The notes beneath the pieces are model-generated. The model was not told where the DNA came from. It saw nothing but the letters and a program-made list of their open reading frames with translations, and did no database searches. Below, piece after piece: positions 27,691-35,446 of a DNA stretch of 60,631 bases. Position 1 is the stretch's first letter; each line of letters opens with the position of its first letter. Source of the stretch: Bdellovibrionales bacterium (GTDB lineage: Bacteria > Bdellovibrionota > Bdellovibrionia > Bdellovibrionales > Bdellovibrionaceae); NCBI GenBank assembly GCA_005793345.1, contig SXSU01000130.1, forward strand, positions 1 to 60,631, read 5' to 3'. The position numbers and the translations under genes are program-made.

Positions 27691-28722
27691 TTAATTGTCT
27701 TGAGCAGGAATTCTATTTTCTAGCTCTGCATTTTCTGAATCCTCAGAATTTGTTTTAGCCTTTGCTTTTTCTTTTTCAGCTATTGACTCTTCTATTCGGA
27801 CATCTCTAACATTACCTTCCATGAACATGGATTTTTGCATTGCTTTAATTAAAACAACAGCCTCATTAAGAGCTTCTATTGCTCGATGTGTTGTTTTAGG
27901 CAACGTCGGTGCTATCTCAACAATTGTTGGCGTAAGCAGTCTAAAGTCTTCTGTTAGTTGCGCAAGATTAGTTATCATTTGAGTTAAAGTTTTACTTATC
28001 GCCGGAGCTTTCTCTTTCACAAAAGGAATAATTCCATTGATCTCATTTGTTAATACATTCACATTTTGTAAAACATGTCGTAAATTTTCGCGATGGGTTG
28101 CTTGTTGACTAAGTTTAATCACTTCATCTGACAAAACTGATAATTTAGTTATTAGTGGTAAAATATTATCAAAGATATCAATAAACTTTTGGGATCTTTC
28201 TTTATCAGTAAATGCACTAACTAAACTTTTAATACTATCTACAAGCCCTGCCATTTCACTTAAATGTTGATTTAAATTTTTACCACTAAAAATAGTCATC
28301 AAATCCATTGTTTCTATTGCAGGTATCAAACCATATGAAACAATTTTTGGTTCATCTTGACTGTTACTTACTGACACATCAAGTACACGGTCTCCAATAA
28401 TAAAAGGGCGGATCAATTGAGCTCTGCTATCTGCACGTACTCGATCTCCAAATTTTTTATTTACACTAAAAGTAATATGAATTTTATTATCAGCCATTAA
28501 TTCCACATCATCAACTGAACCAACTTTAATACCTTGAATCTGAACTGTTGTACCTGTATGCACACCATCAGCGTTTATAAAAGTTGTGGTATAATGTTCT
28601 TTTGGAGAAAGCCAACCTCTTTCTAATGCAACTATTACTCCCGTTGCAATACTTCCAAGAAAAGCAAACACCACAAATAATCCTGCAATTCTTTCAAATT
28701 TGTTGAACTTCATGATCATCAT
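27691..28722 (-). CDS. mlaD: MlaD-type MCE domain phospholipid-binding protein
   Basis: The 343-aa protein has one N-terminal transmembrane helix (LFVVFAFLGSIATGVIVAL) and a single MCE domain (about 38-120, with GVHTGTTVQIQGIKVGSVDDV). A long helical C-terminal region with an acidic, Lys-rich end follows. In E. coli MlaD forms a hexameric ring that carries phospholipid across the periplasm with MlaE and MlaF. Its start overlaps the ATPase gene stop by 4 nt. The helical extension is longer than in E. coli and suggests a tunnel, as in other MCE proteins. Confidence 0.9.
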   Translation of the reverse strand: MMIMKFNKFERIAGLFVVFAFLGSIATGVIVALERGWLSPKEHYTTTFINADGVHTGTTVQIQGIKVGSVDDVELMADNKIHITFSVNKKFGDRVRADSRAQLIRPFIIGDRVLDVSVSNSQDEPKIVSYGLIPAIETMDLMTIFSGKNLNQHLSEMAGLVDSIKSLVSAFTDKERSQKFIDIFDNILPLITKLSVLSDEVIKLSQQATHRENLRHVLQNVNVLTNEINGIIPFVKEKAPAISKTLTQMITNLAQLTEDFRLLTPTIVEIAPTLPKTTHRAIEALNEAVVLIKAMQKSMFMEGNVRDVRIEESIAEKEKAKAKTNSEDSENAELENRIPAQDN

Positions 28723-29432
28723 AAGTTCACCACTCTTTTCTTATCATCTGGAGGTAAGAAAATATTCTCCCCCTCTAAATAAATATTAGTATGTTCAAAT
28801 TGAGATATAAAACTTTCTTCATATGAAGAAATAAATAAAGTGTGTGTTATACCTAAACGAATCAGTTCTGAAATAACATCGGCAAACATCTGTTGAAGCT
28901 CTTTTGAGAGTCCAACTGTTGGATCATCCAACACCAACACTTCTGGATCTAAAATAATCGATCTTAATAAACATGTTACTCGCCTTAAAGTCCCAGATAC
29001 ATGGGCTGGGCGCATATCTTTTGATTTAATCATGTTAAATCGTTCCATGATCGTCATTACTTTTTTAGATATTTGTTCAGGTGTACCTATTTTATGATAA
29101 CTTAAAGGCAAGACTAAATTTTCATAGAGTGAGCGATTACTTATTAAACCACCCAAATCAAAAGCATATCCAATACGAAGACGATAGGGTAAAAATTCTT
29201 CAAATGACATTTCATCAATGGCTTTTTCGTTTAACTTATAATTCCCTTGAGTTGGCATTTGTAAACCTGATAGAAGCTGCAGAAGCGTTGATCTTCCTGC
29301 TCCACGCTCACCTCTTAAAACGTTCACCGTATCCATTGGAAAATCAATTGTTACATTTTTAAAAGTTGGTGCTTCGTTTTCAAAACGAAAAGTCACATTA
29401 TCAAATTGTAAGGATTTAATCACTCTATTCAT
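28719..29432 (-). CDS. mlaF: MlaF-like ABC ATPase subunit with altered catalytic motifs
   Basis: By position and length (237 aa) this is the ATPase of the Mla transporter, but each functional motif is changed. Walker A is GERGAGRST (41-49) with Arg47 in place of the essential Lys. The Q-loop has Asp92 (YAFDLGG) instead of Gln. The signature is VSGTL instead of LSGGQ (145-149). Walker B reads VLVLDD with Asp170 instead of the catalytic Glu. The switch His is Tyr204 (ISSYEE). I checked the Walker A and signature codons on the DNA (AGA for Arg47). The frame is intact with no stop, and overlaps with mlaE and mlaD are 4 nt each. It may bind but hardly hydrolyse ATP, or act as a structural subunit. 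Confidence 0.85.
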   Translation of the reverse strand: MNRVIKSLQFDNVTFRFENEAPTFKNVTIDFPMDTVNVLRGERGAGRSTLLQLLSGLQMPTQGNYKLNEKAIDEMSFEEFLPYRLRIGYAFDLGGLISNRSLYENLVLPLSYHKIGTPEQISKKVMTIMERFNMIKSKDMRPAHVSGTLRRVTCLLRSIILDPEVLVLDDPTVGLSKELQQMFADVISELIRLGITHTLFISSYEESFISQFEHTNIYLEGENIFLPPDDKKRVVNL

Positions 29433-30268
29433 ATAACTCCCAATTTGATGAGTTGTTGTAAGTAAAACATTGCAGTCACTGACATATTAAAAACCGTCAC
29501 ATAAATGATACTATCCACCACGGCTTTAGTTGTAACTTGGGGAACTTCATGGGGACTTCGTTTAACGAGTAAACCTTGATAACAACTAACTACAAATATT
29601 ATAACTCCACTGAATGCGGTTTTTATTAAAAATAAAAAACCATCTTCAACAGCAATGGCACTGACTAAAGACGCTAAATAAAAACTAAATGGCATCTCTA
29701 AAATTAAACGCGAAATCAAATACCCACCAAGCAAAGCAATGGCAACGTAATAAAAGCAAAGACAAATGACACTTATGACTCCACCTAAGATTCGTGGAAA
29801 CACAATAAAACTCAATGGATTTATTCCCATTGATTCAAGGGCTTCAATTTCACGATTAGCTCTCATGTTTCCCACTTCAGTGGAGACTGCGGTTCCAGAC
29901 CTTGCAATTACTACGAGGGCAGTTAATAGTGGACCAACTTCTCGAACGATGATGACAACTAGAAGATTTCCTATCATCTCAGTTCCACCAAGAAGCGAAA
30001 GTTGCGAAGAACTTTGAATGATTGTAATTGTACCCGTTGCAAGAGCTAGGACACTAATGATTGGAATTGCTTGCCAGCCTGTAAAATAGATTTGCGCAGA
30101 CACCACGCTAAATATTGTTCTTAATCCTTGGGCTTGATCTCTAAATGCCGCTCGAAAAGATAAATAAACCATCAATAACACTTTTAAGGTGTATTCAATG
30201 TTGTTTGTCACTTTTCTTCCTAATGAATCTAGGTAAGAAAAAACCATTTGCATATTATTCTTCTCCAA
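29429..30268 (-). CDS. mlaE: MlaE-type permease
   Basis: The 279-aa polytopic inner-membrane protein has the MlaE family signatures: FYFTGWQAIPI-like entry helix, EVGPLLTALVVIARSGTAVS, EVGNMRANREIEALESMGI and a long stretch of helices. It is the channel subunit that works with the MCE protein and ATPase in maintaining outer-membrane lipid asymmetry. It is the first gene of the operon mlaE-mlaF-mlaD-(LolC/E-like). Overlap with mlaF is 4 nt. Sequence of this subunit looks ordinary, in contrast to mlaF. Confidence 0.92.
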   Translation of the reverse strand: MEKNNMQMVFSYLDSLGRKVTNNIEYTLKVLLMVYLSFRAAFRDQAQGLRTIFSVVSAQIYFTGWQAIPIISVLALATGTITIIQSSSQLSLLGGTEMIGNLLVVIIVREVGPLLTALVVIARSGTAVSTEVGNMRANREIEALESMGINPLSFIVFPRILGGVISVICLCFYYVAIALLGGYLISRLILEMPFSFYLASLVSAIAVEDGFLFLIKTAFSGVIIFVVSCYQGLLVKRSPHEVPQVTTKAVVDSIIYVTVFNMSVTAMFYLQQLIKLGVI

Positions 30269-30403
30269 AAAAATTCAGCGTTTCCACTTTTCATTTCGGA
30301 TTATTGAAGATTTATATAAGTCCTGTTTATAAGTTTAAAGCTTGCGAAAACACGACAATGGTTTTATCTGCAACTTGACCTTGGTAAAGTTTAGGTTTTG
30401 AAT

Positions 30404-32521
30404 TTAATCCTTTTTTAATAAATCAAGATTAACAGAATATTTTATTATTCTTTCAACTTGTTCTTGATCCAAGCAGGATTTTACAAATTCCAACACATTT
30501 GTTCTTAAATCAATTAAAAATTGAGGATTAAATTGTTCGGTGACTTCTTTAATTTTTTCATCCACACTTTCTGCATTTGGTATTCCATAACTCTCTGTTA
30601 ATTTTAGTGTTTCACTAGGTATGCTTAACTTTTTTAATAAATCAACAACTTCACTTTTTTTGATACCATTAACGGAACCCTCTTCTTGCAATTTATTAAT
30701 AATATCTGGAAGTTTATCTTTTAAAGTATCTTGATAATATCTTCGTAACGAAAGTGATTCAAGTTCTTGACTTGCAACGATTGCAATCCCTCGATCAATT
30801 CTATTTTTAATGCTTCTGGCTTTTTCGATATTTAATGTTCGTTCTTCAGGTGAAAGATCAATATAATTATCTAAATCTGTACCCTCAGCAAGGATTCCAA
30901 ACTCAACTAACCTTTTAATTGAGGCTTCATACTTGCTCCTTTTTGAAGGAATAAAATATTTATAATCAAATGCTTTTTTAGGATCATCAAAGATATATCC
31001 ATTTGCTATTTTTAATTCTTTTAATAATTCATATAAAAGGTCTGGTCTCACCGTATAGGAGTGCAATATTTTGGGGTCGAATAAAAAAGCAGATTTAATT
31101 ACTGAATGTGTTTCTATTGCACAATTCTTTGAAAGAAAAGAGTAACTCCCTCGGTAACTCCAATGGGCTTCATAAAGTGCATTTAAAAGAATATGCTTTT
31201 GAGCTGGAGTTAATTTTAAGGGGAGACTATAAATTTCACGCAATTCGGTATCATTATATGTATCCAATGTCGTGCTCAATTTACTCATAAATAAATGAGC
31301 TGCATACCCACCAAATAATCCATCTAAAGGATTTATTTGTACATCCCCAATAAATGCAGCAAAAGAAGCAACGATATGGTAATTAGTATCTTTTATACAT
31401 TCAGGACCAACAGTTTTACGCTCAGGAGCACAAAAAACTAGGCGTAGCATTCCATGACCAAATTTACTCATCATCTCATCATTTTTACCTGCATAAAAAT
31501 AATGGATCTCATAAAGTTTAGATTCATCCAGCTCTACAAAATCAAATATTTTCTCATGCTCTTTTTTATTTTCCTTTCCCATCAAGATATCAGTATTACT
31601 AATTAATATTTTTTTAGTATTATTGCAAATGACGTTAGGAAATGGTGAATAGCCATCAAAGTAATTATAAAAAAAGTGAAAAAGGTTGGGTTTATGACAC
31701 TGAAATTGAGGATCTAAAATATAAAACTCTAAATTTACAGCTACGGCCTCATACGTGTTTTTTGATTCATAATAATTTAAGCTCCCAGATGCATTATTAT
31801 TTATAAACTCATGATCTGGTGATAAAAATCCGCGATCAGGCCAACCAGCTGCATGCAAAAATTCTGGCAATGTTGATAATGAGGTATTCATTTTATTAAA
31901 AGCAACACATTCAGGTTGTGCTGAATTAGGCTCTCCAGCAGTTGCTGCTTGTAGGCATTTACTATAAGATAGAATTTGAAATAAAAATGGAACATTCATC
32001 AAATCATAGATATGACTGATCTCATGAATAATAATACCTTCCAACATTTTAAATGCATTTTGATGTTTTGGAATTGATAAATCTTTATTTAAGATTGCAT
32101 TTCGATTATAAAATACTTCTCTTTTTTCTAACCAAGTCTTTACTGTTAAATCATCTAAGTTTAAATTATCTAGTGAGTAAGTAAAATAGGGTTCAAGTAA
32201 TATAAGATATTCTTTAACCTTGATTCGTTCAACAGATGCGTACTCATGACTTGAGTTTTCATTTTCAAAACTTGAACCTTTACTCATTTGCCCAATGATA
32301 ATTTTAATTTGTTTTGCTTGAAAAGCATCAATCATCTTCGGCGGTAATTTTTGAATTGTACTTTTAATAAAGGGAATTAATTTAGGATTACTAGAGATAG
32401 AGTCATCTATATTTAAAAATGGATACGTTGAATCTGAAGTAGCAAAAACTTTTTGTGTTGAATAATAAAATAAAGTTACAAAAAGGAAAAAATTAAAAAT
32501 TATTTTTGCGCACTTTTTCAT
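30404..32521 (-). CDS. Secreted protein with HExxH motif and DUF4105-like domain
   Basis: The 705-aa protein starts with a signal peptide (IIFNFFLFVTLFYYSTQKVFA). The first half has IIIHEISHIYD, with His166, Glu167 and His170 as a zinc-metallopeptidase motif. The middle has a segment GKNDEMMSKFGHGMLRLVF and later YSFLSKNCAIETHSVI with Cys467, which resembles the His and Asn-Cys positions of DUF4105 (Lnb N-terminal periplasmic) proteins. The C-terminal 170 residues are helical. So it may combine two hydrolase-like modules in the periplasm or outside the cell. The family match is from memory of motifs and is not certain. Confidence 0.65.
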   Translation of the reverse strand: MKKCAKIIFNFFLFVTLFYYSTQKVFATSDSTYPFLNIDDSISSNPKLIPFIKSTIQKLPPKMIDAFQAKQIKIIIGQMSKGSSFENENSSHEYASVERIKVKEYLILLEPYFTYSLDNLNLDDLTVKTWLEKREVFYNRNAILNKDLSIPKHQNAFKMLEGIIIHEISHIYDLMNVPFLFQILSYSKCLQAATAGEPNSAQPECVAFNKMNTSLSTLPEFLHAAGWPDRGFLSPDHEFINNNASGSLNYYESKNTYEAVAVNLEFYILDPQFQCHKPNLFHFFYNYFDGYSPFPNVICNNTKKILISNTDILMGKENKKEHEKIFDFVELDESKLYEIHYFYAGKNDEMMSKFGHGMLRLVFCAPERKTVGPECIKDTNYHIVASFAAFIGDVQINPLDGLFGGYAAHLFMSKLSTTLDTYNDTELREIYSLPLKLTPAQKHILLNALYEAHWSYRGSYSFLSKNCAIETHSVIKSAFLFDPKILHSYTVRPDLLYELLKELKIANGYIFDDPKKAFDYKYFIPSKRSKYEASIKRLVEFGILAEGTDLDNYIDLSPEERTLNIEKARSIKNRIDRGIAIVASQELESLSLRRYYQDTLKDKLPDIINKLQEEGSVNGIKKSEVVDLLKKLSIPSETLKLTESYGIPNAESVDEKIKEVTEQFNPQFLIDLRTNVLEFVKSCLDQEQVERIIKYSVNLDLLKKD

Positions 32522-32593
32522 TTCAAACTCTCTTTAAAATTATTGTGTTAATATTTTAAATGAATTTGCAAATATTTACTATGCCAATTTCTT

Positions 32594-32625
32594 GAAACAA
32601 AAACAGACCCCAAAAGGGGCTCTGT
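32594..32625 (-). terminator. Intrinsic terminator after the duplicated secreted protein genes
   Basis: On the minus strand a hairpin ACAGAGCCCC-TTTT-GGGGTCTGT (one bulged C) is followed by a T-run TTTTTGTTTC. It lies downstream of the 32808-33964 gene pair and repeat R6, so R6 would be inside their 3' untranslated RNA. Confidence 0.75.
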
Positions 32626-32688
32626 CGTCAAAAGGTTAATCAATTAATTAATACAATATACTGATTTATATATTCAAAACTATAGATT

Positions 32689-32796
32689 TCATAATACGGG
32701 GTGATTGAAAATCGCCTCCAACAAGCAGGAAAATAACTGCATATGATTATATCTGATATAATCGCGAAGCGATCAGACTTAATCATGAGCAGTTAT
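32689..32796 (+). repeat. Dispersed hairpin repeat, copy R6 (junction C + A + B)
   Basis: This nearly complete copy reads TTCATAATACGGGGTGATT, hairpin A with ATCGCCTC, the spacer CAACAAGCAGGAAA, and hairpin B from ATAACTGCATATGATTA to TAATCATGAGCAGTTAT with the inner mini-hairpin ATCGC-GAA-GCGAT. It lies 11 nt after the stop of a minus-strand secreted-protein gene, before the terminator. Confidence 0.9.
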
Positions 32797-32807
32797 TTAG
32801 TTTATGT

Positions 32808-33407
32808 TTATAAATTATTAAAATTCCCTTGAACTAAAGCTAAGGCAAGACCTTTATTAAAAACTTCATTTTGTGCTTGTTCATCAAGAGGATATTTTTC
32901 ATTCAATTCAGGATTTTCTTCGCGGACAGCTTTAGCAAACTCATAAAATTTTTCCATATCCATTGCGGCCACATCAACTCCCACCAAATAATCTTTAGCA
33001 GCGGGCACTAAAGCTTGATCATCTAGTAATTTTTGGCACTTATTAGCACAAACTAACCACTCTGTTGTATCACCAGTAGTTTCAAAAAAACCCTTAACTG
33101 ATTTACTCGAATATTCAGGAGAATTTTTTAATGATCCGTCAGTTGTATCTTGAGAAGTTTCCGATGAAGTTTTACCAGAACCCTTAACACTTTCACCAGA
33201 ACCTTTAGTTGACTCGACCGTTGATTGTGAATCACTCTCTTTTGTAGTTTCTGTAACAGTTTTTGTTGCATTTGATTTAACTGTTGTTTTTAATGAATCT
33301 GATAAAGATTCACCAGTTGTTTCTAATAGCTGAGTTGAACCTAAGCCAAAAACCTGACTTGATAATCCTAGTAAAACAAACCCTGTTGTAAATATTTTTT
33401 TTGTCAT
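32808..33407 (-). CDS. Small secreted protein, tandem duplicate A
   Basis: The 199-aa protein has a signal peptide (IFTTGFVLLGLSSQVFG). A low-complexity Ser/Thr/Lys-rich linker (about 25-110, with VESTKGSGESVKGSG) is followed by a conserved C-terminal domain from TTEWLVCANKCQKLL to ALVQGNFNNL. That domain has two cysteines three residues apart (CANKC). Its neighbour upstream has almost the same signal and C-terminal domain. I start it at ATG 33407, matching the neighbour and preceded by GGAG; the TTG at 33422 is upstream of that site. No family is recognised. Confidence 0.8.
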   Translation of the reverse strand: MTKKIFTTGFVLLGLSSQVFGLGSTQLLETTGESLSDSLKTTVKSNATKTVTETTKESDSQSTVESTKGSGESVKGSGKTSSETSQDTTDGSLKNSPEYSSKSVKGFFETTGDTTEWLVCANKCQKLLDDQALVPAAKDYLVGVDVAAMDMEKFYEFAKAVREENPELNEKYPLDEQAQNEVFNKGLALALVQGNFNNL

Positions 33408-33475
33408 ATTAAATTTCTCCAATTTTAAACTTTATTGATTTAAACATTCAAAACTATTGGTTATTTATTTTGTGT

Positions 33476-33964
33476 TTATAAATTATTAAAATTCCCTTGA
33501 ACTAAAGCTATGGCAAGTCCTTTATTAAAAACTTCATTTTGTACTTGCTCATCAAGAGGATATTTTTCACTCAATTCAGGGTTTTCTTCGCGGATTACAC
33601 TAAAAAACTCATTCAATTTTTCCATGTCCATTGCGGCCACGTCAACTCCCACCAAATAATCTTTAGCAGCAGGCACTAATGCTTGATCAGCCAATAATTT
33701 TTGGCATTTATTAGCACAAACTAACCATTCCGTTGTACTACCAAAACTTTTAATTGTATTACCAAAAACTTCGGAAGTTCCAGTTAAAGAATTTGATTTC
33801 GTCACTTGAGTTTCTTTTGTTGATTTTTCTGGATTAGAAGTTGATTGAAAAGATTCAAGAGTTCCCTTTCCAAATGTATTCAATATTTCAGTTACACCTA
33901 AACCAAACACTTGGTTTGATAATCCTAATAAAACAAACCCTGTTGTAAATATTTTTTTTGTCAT
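33476..33964 (-). CDS. Small secreted protein, tandem duplicate B
   Basis: The 162-aa paralogue of the following gene has the same signal peptide and the same C-terminal 85-residue domain with CANKC, DQALVPAAKDYLVGVD and GNFNNL. The Ser/Thr-rich linker is shorter (about 45 residues) and differs in sequence. AGGAG precedes the ATG. The two genes are separated by 68 nt and share flanking sequence, so they arose by tandem duplication with the linker diverging. Role is unknown; extracellular or periplasmic location is likely. Confidence 0.8.
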   Translation of the reverse strand: MTKKIFTTGFVLLGLSNQVFGLGVTEILNTFGKGTLESFQSTSNPEKSTKETQVTKSNSLTGTSEVFGNTIKSFGSTTEWLVCANKCQKLLADQALVPAAKDYLVGVDVAAMDMEKLNEFFSVIREENPELSEKYPLDEQVQNEVFNKGLAIALVQGNFNNL

Positions 33965-34084
33965 ATTAAACTTCTCCTAAAATAAATTTTTCTTTAGGAA
34001 TGTATTTGAATTAATTCAAAAAATAAATATTTGAATAAAGTTTTGAAAAGAAAATAAATCCTGTCTATTTACTTTACGGATTTT

Positions 34085-35227
34085 CTATACGATTTTATGG
34101 GACCAAAGTAGTTTTAAAAAATTTATATAATTTATATACTCAATAAATTCAAAAGTCCCTTCTGATTTAAATCGACCAACAACATAATATTTCTCAACAA
34201 TTTTTTCTTCAGATAAAGCAACAAGCCCCTTAGAATATTCATCTTTAAATTTTTCTGAAAATTTAACTTCAATTGCGATTTCATTGCCAATGATAAGATC
34301 TACTTCATAAGTTTTTGTCCGCCAATATGATATTTTATGAACCTTTCTAAAATAAGAGAGATAGGCCCTAATTTCTAAAATAATAAATTGTTCAAAACTA
34401 ATGCCAATATCTGTTTGATTTATTTTTAAAGGTAATTTTTGAGCTAAAAAATTAGCGACCCCTGTATCAAAAAAATAAAATTTAGACTTGCTCACAGCTT
34501 TTCGTTTTACAGTTTTAGTAAATGGTAATAATTCAAAAGCAATCAATGTATCTTTTAAAACTTCAATATGTCCCTCAATTGTTCGAGCTGGAACACCAGA
34601 TTCGCTAGAGAGTGTGGCATAATTTATTTCTTGTCCATTTGATATCGCCATAGTTTCAAGAAATCTCACAAATCGTTCATAGTTTCGTACTGCCGCTTCT
34701 TTTTTTATTTCCTCGCTCAAGTAAGTTCGTACATAAGCTTGCAAATCTTCAATTGGCTGATCAGATTGATAAACAATTGGCAGCCCTCCATAATTCAAAT
34801 ATTTTTCGAGATCAAAATCTTTAATCTCAGAGTAAACTAGAGGAAATAGATTAATTTCTCTAGCTCTCCCTCCTAGCATATTTGCACCTTCTCTTTTCAA
34901 TTTTCTAGCAGAACTCCCTGTAAGTAAAAACTGAATCCCTCTTTTTTCGATCAATCGATGAACTTCATCTAAAAGAATTGGTAATTTTTGAATCTCATCA
35001 ATAACTACTAACTGTGAATTTGTTTTTATTTTTTCTGATAGAACTTTGGGTCGACGTAAAAACTCTTCGTAAATATCATCATCAAGTAAGTCAAAAACTA
35101 GTGCTTGCGCTAAATTATTTTCGATCAGATGGGTTTTACCTGTAGCTCTCGGCCCAAATAAAAAGTAACTATTTTTTTTATTTGAACCTGATAAAATTTT
35201 TTGTAAATCCAGTATACGCAAGTACAT
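34085..35227 (-). CDS. AAA-type ATPase with DUF4143 domain, paralogue A
   Basis: The 380-aa protein has Walker A GPRATGKT (25-32), Walker B LVVIDEIQKLP, and the GSSARKLKREGANMLGGRA sensor region typical of the DUF4143 ATPases. A C-terminal nuclease-like DUF4143 region follows, with YWRTKTYEVDLIIGNEIAIEVK, whose E/D-x-EVK pattern resembles PD-(D/E)xK folds. The function of the family is poorly known. It is divergent from its paralogue at 35447 across a 219-bp region with palindromes. AAAGG lies 9 nt before the ATG. Confidence 0.88.
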   Translation of the reverse strand: MYLRILDLQKILSGSNKKNSYFLFGPRATGKTHLIENNLAQALVFDLLDDDIYEEFLRRPKVLSEKIKTNSQLVVIDEIQKLPILLDEVHRLIEKRGIQFLLTGSSARKLKREGANMLGGRAREINLFPLVYSEIKDFDLEKYLNYGGLPIVYQSDQPIEDLQAYVRTYLSEEIKKEAAVRNYERFVRFLETMAISNGQEINYATLSSESGVPARTIEGHIEVLKDTLIAFELLPFTKTVKRKAVSKSKFYFFDTGVANFLAQKLPLKINQTDIGISFEQFIILEIRAYLSYFRKVHKISYWRTKTYEVDLIIGNEIAIEVKFSEKFKDEYSKGLVALSEEKIVEKYYVVGRFKSEGTFEFIEYINYINFLKLLWSHKIV

Positions 35228-35261
35228 ACTTTATTACCTTTCTAAAGACCGACCTAAAATT

Positions 35262-35290
35262 ATCATACCTCGAATCGTCTCAATCGGCAA
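35262..35290 (-). promoter_or_regulatory. Candidate promoter of DUF4143 gene A
   Basis: On the minus strand TTGCCG (35285-35290) and TATGAT (35262-35267) are separated by exactly 17 nt. The -35 element lies within the palindrome CGGCAA-GTCA-TTGCCG, so a repressor binding there would block it. The -35 match is only partial. Confidence 0.5.
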
Positions 35291-35339
35291 GTCATTGCCG
35301 AAAAAGAGTCCTAATCGGCAAGTCATTGCCGATTAGGAC
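35285..35339. promoter_or_regulatory. Pair of palindromic operator-like sites
   Basis: CGGCAA-GTCA-TTGCCG occurs at 35285-35300 and again inside a longer perfect palindrome at 35308-35339 (arms GTCCTAATCGGCAA, 14 bp, loop GTCA). The two cores are 31 bp apart, close to three DNA turns, which favours cooperative binding of a dimeric repressor. There is no T-run, so a terminator is less likely. They lie between the divergent DUF4143 genes. Confidence 0.7.
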
Positions 35340-35409
35340 AATAAGGGAATAACAATTCAAGCCCTTAGTACTTCTCTATACTGTATTCATTGCTCATAAA
35401 ATAATGAAG

Positions 35410-35446
35410 TTGACAGCACTCCGAAATATTCGTAATATTTCGGAGT
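35410..35446 (+). promoter_or_regulatory. Promoter with overlapping palindrome; likely leaderless start of DUF4143 gene B
   Basis: TTGACA (35410-35415) and TAATAT (35433-35438) are 17 nt apart, a close match to sigma-70. The start site expected about 7 nt later is at the ATG at 35447. A perfect palindrome ACTCCGAAATATT-CGT-AATATTTCGGAGT (35418-35446) covers the -10 element and ends next to the ATG. It could be an operator or fold in RNA. The only SD-like GGAG is one base from the ATG. Confidence 0.7.

Noticed and set aside
28719..29432. mlaF as a pseudogene
   Set aside because: The frame is intact over 237 codons, with overlaps to both neighbours, so I treat it as a functional protein with altered motifs.
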